Positions 61,938 through 64,000 of a DNA stretch of 64,000 bases are shown one piece after another. The first letter of the stretch is position 1, and the number at the start of each line of letters is the position of its first letter. The notes beneath the pieces are model-generated. The model was given only the letters and a program-made list of their open reading frames with translations, did no database searches and was not told where the DNA came from. Both the position numbers and the translations under genes were made by a program. Source of the stretch: Stratiolaelaps scimitus (Eukaryota; Arthropoda; Arachnida; Mesostigmata; Laelapidae); the NCBI GenBank assembly GCA_019614645.1, contig JABWDB010000009.1, positions 682,001 to 746,000 on the forward strand, given 5' to 3'.

Positions 61938-63616
61938 CTATTGTAAGACTATTCCAATACTGTACAATACAATATAATGAATGCGGGATAAAAGAAGACA
62001 AATAGGACACTCTGGCTCAGCTTCGAGGACCTGTGAGGAGAAATCCTGCTGGACTTACCTAGGGCCTATATTTTTTCAAACAGGCCTGAGTGGAAGCATG
62101 ACGTCTTATAGCGCCATGCATAATACGAAAGCAAGACGAAGCGGACCTAGAAATGTAGCTAGGTTTCTCGGATTTCGTGCTCAATGTCTTTATTTTTGTC
62201 TTTTATTTGAGTCAGATCAGTACCGCAACGACGAGGCTACCTGTAGTGCTTCTATTTGCTAACTTCTCTCCCCTTAGGTTGTTGCGTTTAACCATACCTA
62301 GGTCCGTCTTATGGTGATGCCCTTCTCGAGGAGTCTGCAGCAATCTTAGCACGTCGCAGTCCCAACGTACTCCGACGAGTTAGTATCCTCCTTAGGGATC
62401 CCCCTAGGGATACACTGCTGGGATGAGCGCTTATGTGTTTCTCGTTTCCGTCTCAGTGTTCGTAGTGCTGCACACCGGTTTAACTACTCTCTCGAGAGAA
62501 CTGTGCCTGCCTGTATTGCCGTTACCCTAAGATGATCATCGGATCCGCTGGCGCTGCTAAACCTATTCTTGCCTATCGGTTTCCAGTGCTGGAGTAAAGA
62601 CAGCAAACGACACTCCGAATGAACGGAAAGAGGCCCACTACGAGGGCACTACGAAGCGCGGAGGAAAGAAAGGAACAAAGACCTGTACCCCTGTCCAGGT
62701 CTTCCAGACCAGGGCCGGCTTTCACTCTGGGGAACAACGCCAGTTGACGCCAGGCCCCAAACGAACTGCGCTTCATTGCTTCATTCAGCTTCAGACTAGA
62801 TAGCATGGTCGGTTGCCACCAACTCCGCCACCCGAACCCAGCCAGACTTGCTGCCTATTGTGACCGAGAGTTCGGCTTTTCGAGTCAACTGACCCCGCAT
62901 CGGGTAGCTGCTACCCGACAGGATTTCTCTTGCTGCGGACTCTATCCGGATTCACTCAACTGTCCCCGTTGAAGAACAACAACGACAGCGCACCTCCTTG
63001 GACAAACATGCCTGGAAGAATGGCATAATATTACACTGGACACTGCGTACAGTTGCACACCCATTGTGTGTGCTCGTTAGCAGCGAGCGTAAGCAAATAT
63101 CAAATAATAGATAGACTTTCTAACGCCTGTTTGTATTGCAGCCTGTGTGGGCGTGATAACACGACACGTCGGTCCGGACTTGTTTACACGGCAGACACGG
63201 GCAAGACCCAACGATTTTGGTTGTCTGTTACCTGTATCTTCGGGACAGTGCGCCGATTTTAGCTTCGTAAGCCTCGGGCTAAATGCAGATGACCGTATTA
63301 CAAATATTCCCTATGGCAGGGTCCAAGTCGGTTGGCTGGTCACTGTTCGGAAACATAAACAAGCTATACGAACGTAAAATTTTTGTACGATTGGCAGACG
63401 AATTGATCAAAATTCGGCTATATACGTATTGGAGACCATTCATTGCCCAACCAGCGTCGGATTAGATGACAGCGAAACTATGAGCCAGATCATTTAAATT
63501 TTGTAAAGGTGCCCACATGTTTTGAAGAAGAAATCACATGCGATAACGTAAATTCTTACTATAAGGATATATTAGAATATCGGGTACGTAATATTAGGCC
63601 ATCGTAAGTAGAATAA

Positions 63617-63619
<3 letters not shown>
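61938..63619. other. no recognisable gene
   Basis: There are short frames on both strands (up to 93 codons) without motif, and no RNA gene was seen. Confidence 0.45.

Positions 63620-63672
<53 letters not shown>
63620..63672. repeat. (TA)26 microsatellite
   Basis: This is an uninterrupted run of alternating T and A, the longest in the window. Confidence 0.95.
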
Positions 63673-63675
<3 letters not shown>

Positions 63676-64000
63676 TTTCAATTAATTTGTCAATGTAATT
63701 GCAGTTTCACAACCTCTCTCTAAGTTCTCGTTAAAATATAATGATAGTTAAAAAGACGTGTCGCAATGAACCAAACACCTCCACCATTAGAAAGTGTTAT
63801 TAGTTTACAATACAAATTGTACACATTTGCTGTTTACGTGATTATTCATGCCTTAGAATAATAGTTCATATTATAATCCACGCGATTATTCCCATCGCCA
63901 TATTTCAGTTTCAATTCGGTGTCCAAGTGAGGTTTATTTACAGGAAAAAACAGCGCTGCGTTCATTTCCTAAGGAACAATATTGCTAGAGAGACATTTTC
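63673..64000. other. no recognisable gene
   Basis: AT-rich sequence without open frames of note. Confidence 0.5.

Noticed and set aside
1..64000. CRISPR arrays, operons, prophage or plasmid features
   Set aside because: Exon-intron structure, microsatellites and non-LTR elements show a eukaryotic genome. No spaced direct-repeat array was seen.

Overview
This is eukaryotic DNA, most likely from an arthropod and perhaps a mite or other chelicerate. The taxon is inferred only from the receptor family and the general look of the sequence. There are no operons and no long uninterrupted genes. The few convincing coding segments are short exons with GT-AG borders. The rest is intronic or intergenic sequence rich in (AT)n, (GA)n, (CA)n and trinucleotide repeats, with scattered GC/CpG-rich blocks and decayed mobile elements. 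Most open frames over 60 codons lie in GC-rich or simple-repeat DNA, are open on both strands, and look like chance.

The best-supported gene is a divergent ionotropic receptor (IR, an ionotropic glutamate receptor relative) on the minus strand, about 19.56 to 14.88 kb. Seven consecutive exons could be placed. The last six introns have matching phases and canonical borders. Read in order they give the end of the amino-terminal region, the S1 lobe, M1 and pore, M3, the S2 lobe, M4 and a stop. Candidate upstream exons reach about 20.3 kb but are not joined confidently. A 4-copy 27-29 bp tandem repeat sits in one intron.

A second, degenerate receptor-like locus lies on the same strand at 37.8-38.9 kb. 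Three amino-terminal-domain-like segments are recognisable, but the middle one carries a frameshift and an in-frame stop, and no channel domain was found. It is read here as an IR pseudogene.

Mobile-element remnants include two fragments of the C-terminal part of one non-LTR retrotransposon polyprotein (30.5-30.7 kb minus, 60.65-61.19 kb plus), two tandem tRNA-like (Pol III A/B box) units at 13.1-13.35 kb, another at 53.55-53.62 kb, and several foldback elements (6.3, 12.6, 40.05 and 45.6 kb). Two exon-like segments (50.1 kb plus, 61.6-61.9 kb minus) share a nearly identical stretch of about 55 bp encoding a methyltransferase motif-I-like peptide.

A spliced exon at 11.3-11.8 kb may belong to another membrane receptor. 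Nothing defence-like, CRISPR-like, viral or prokaryotic was found. Gene functions outside the IR rest on motif recognition only, and no database search was possible.
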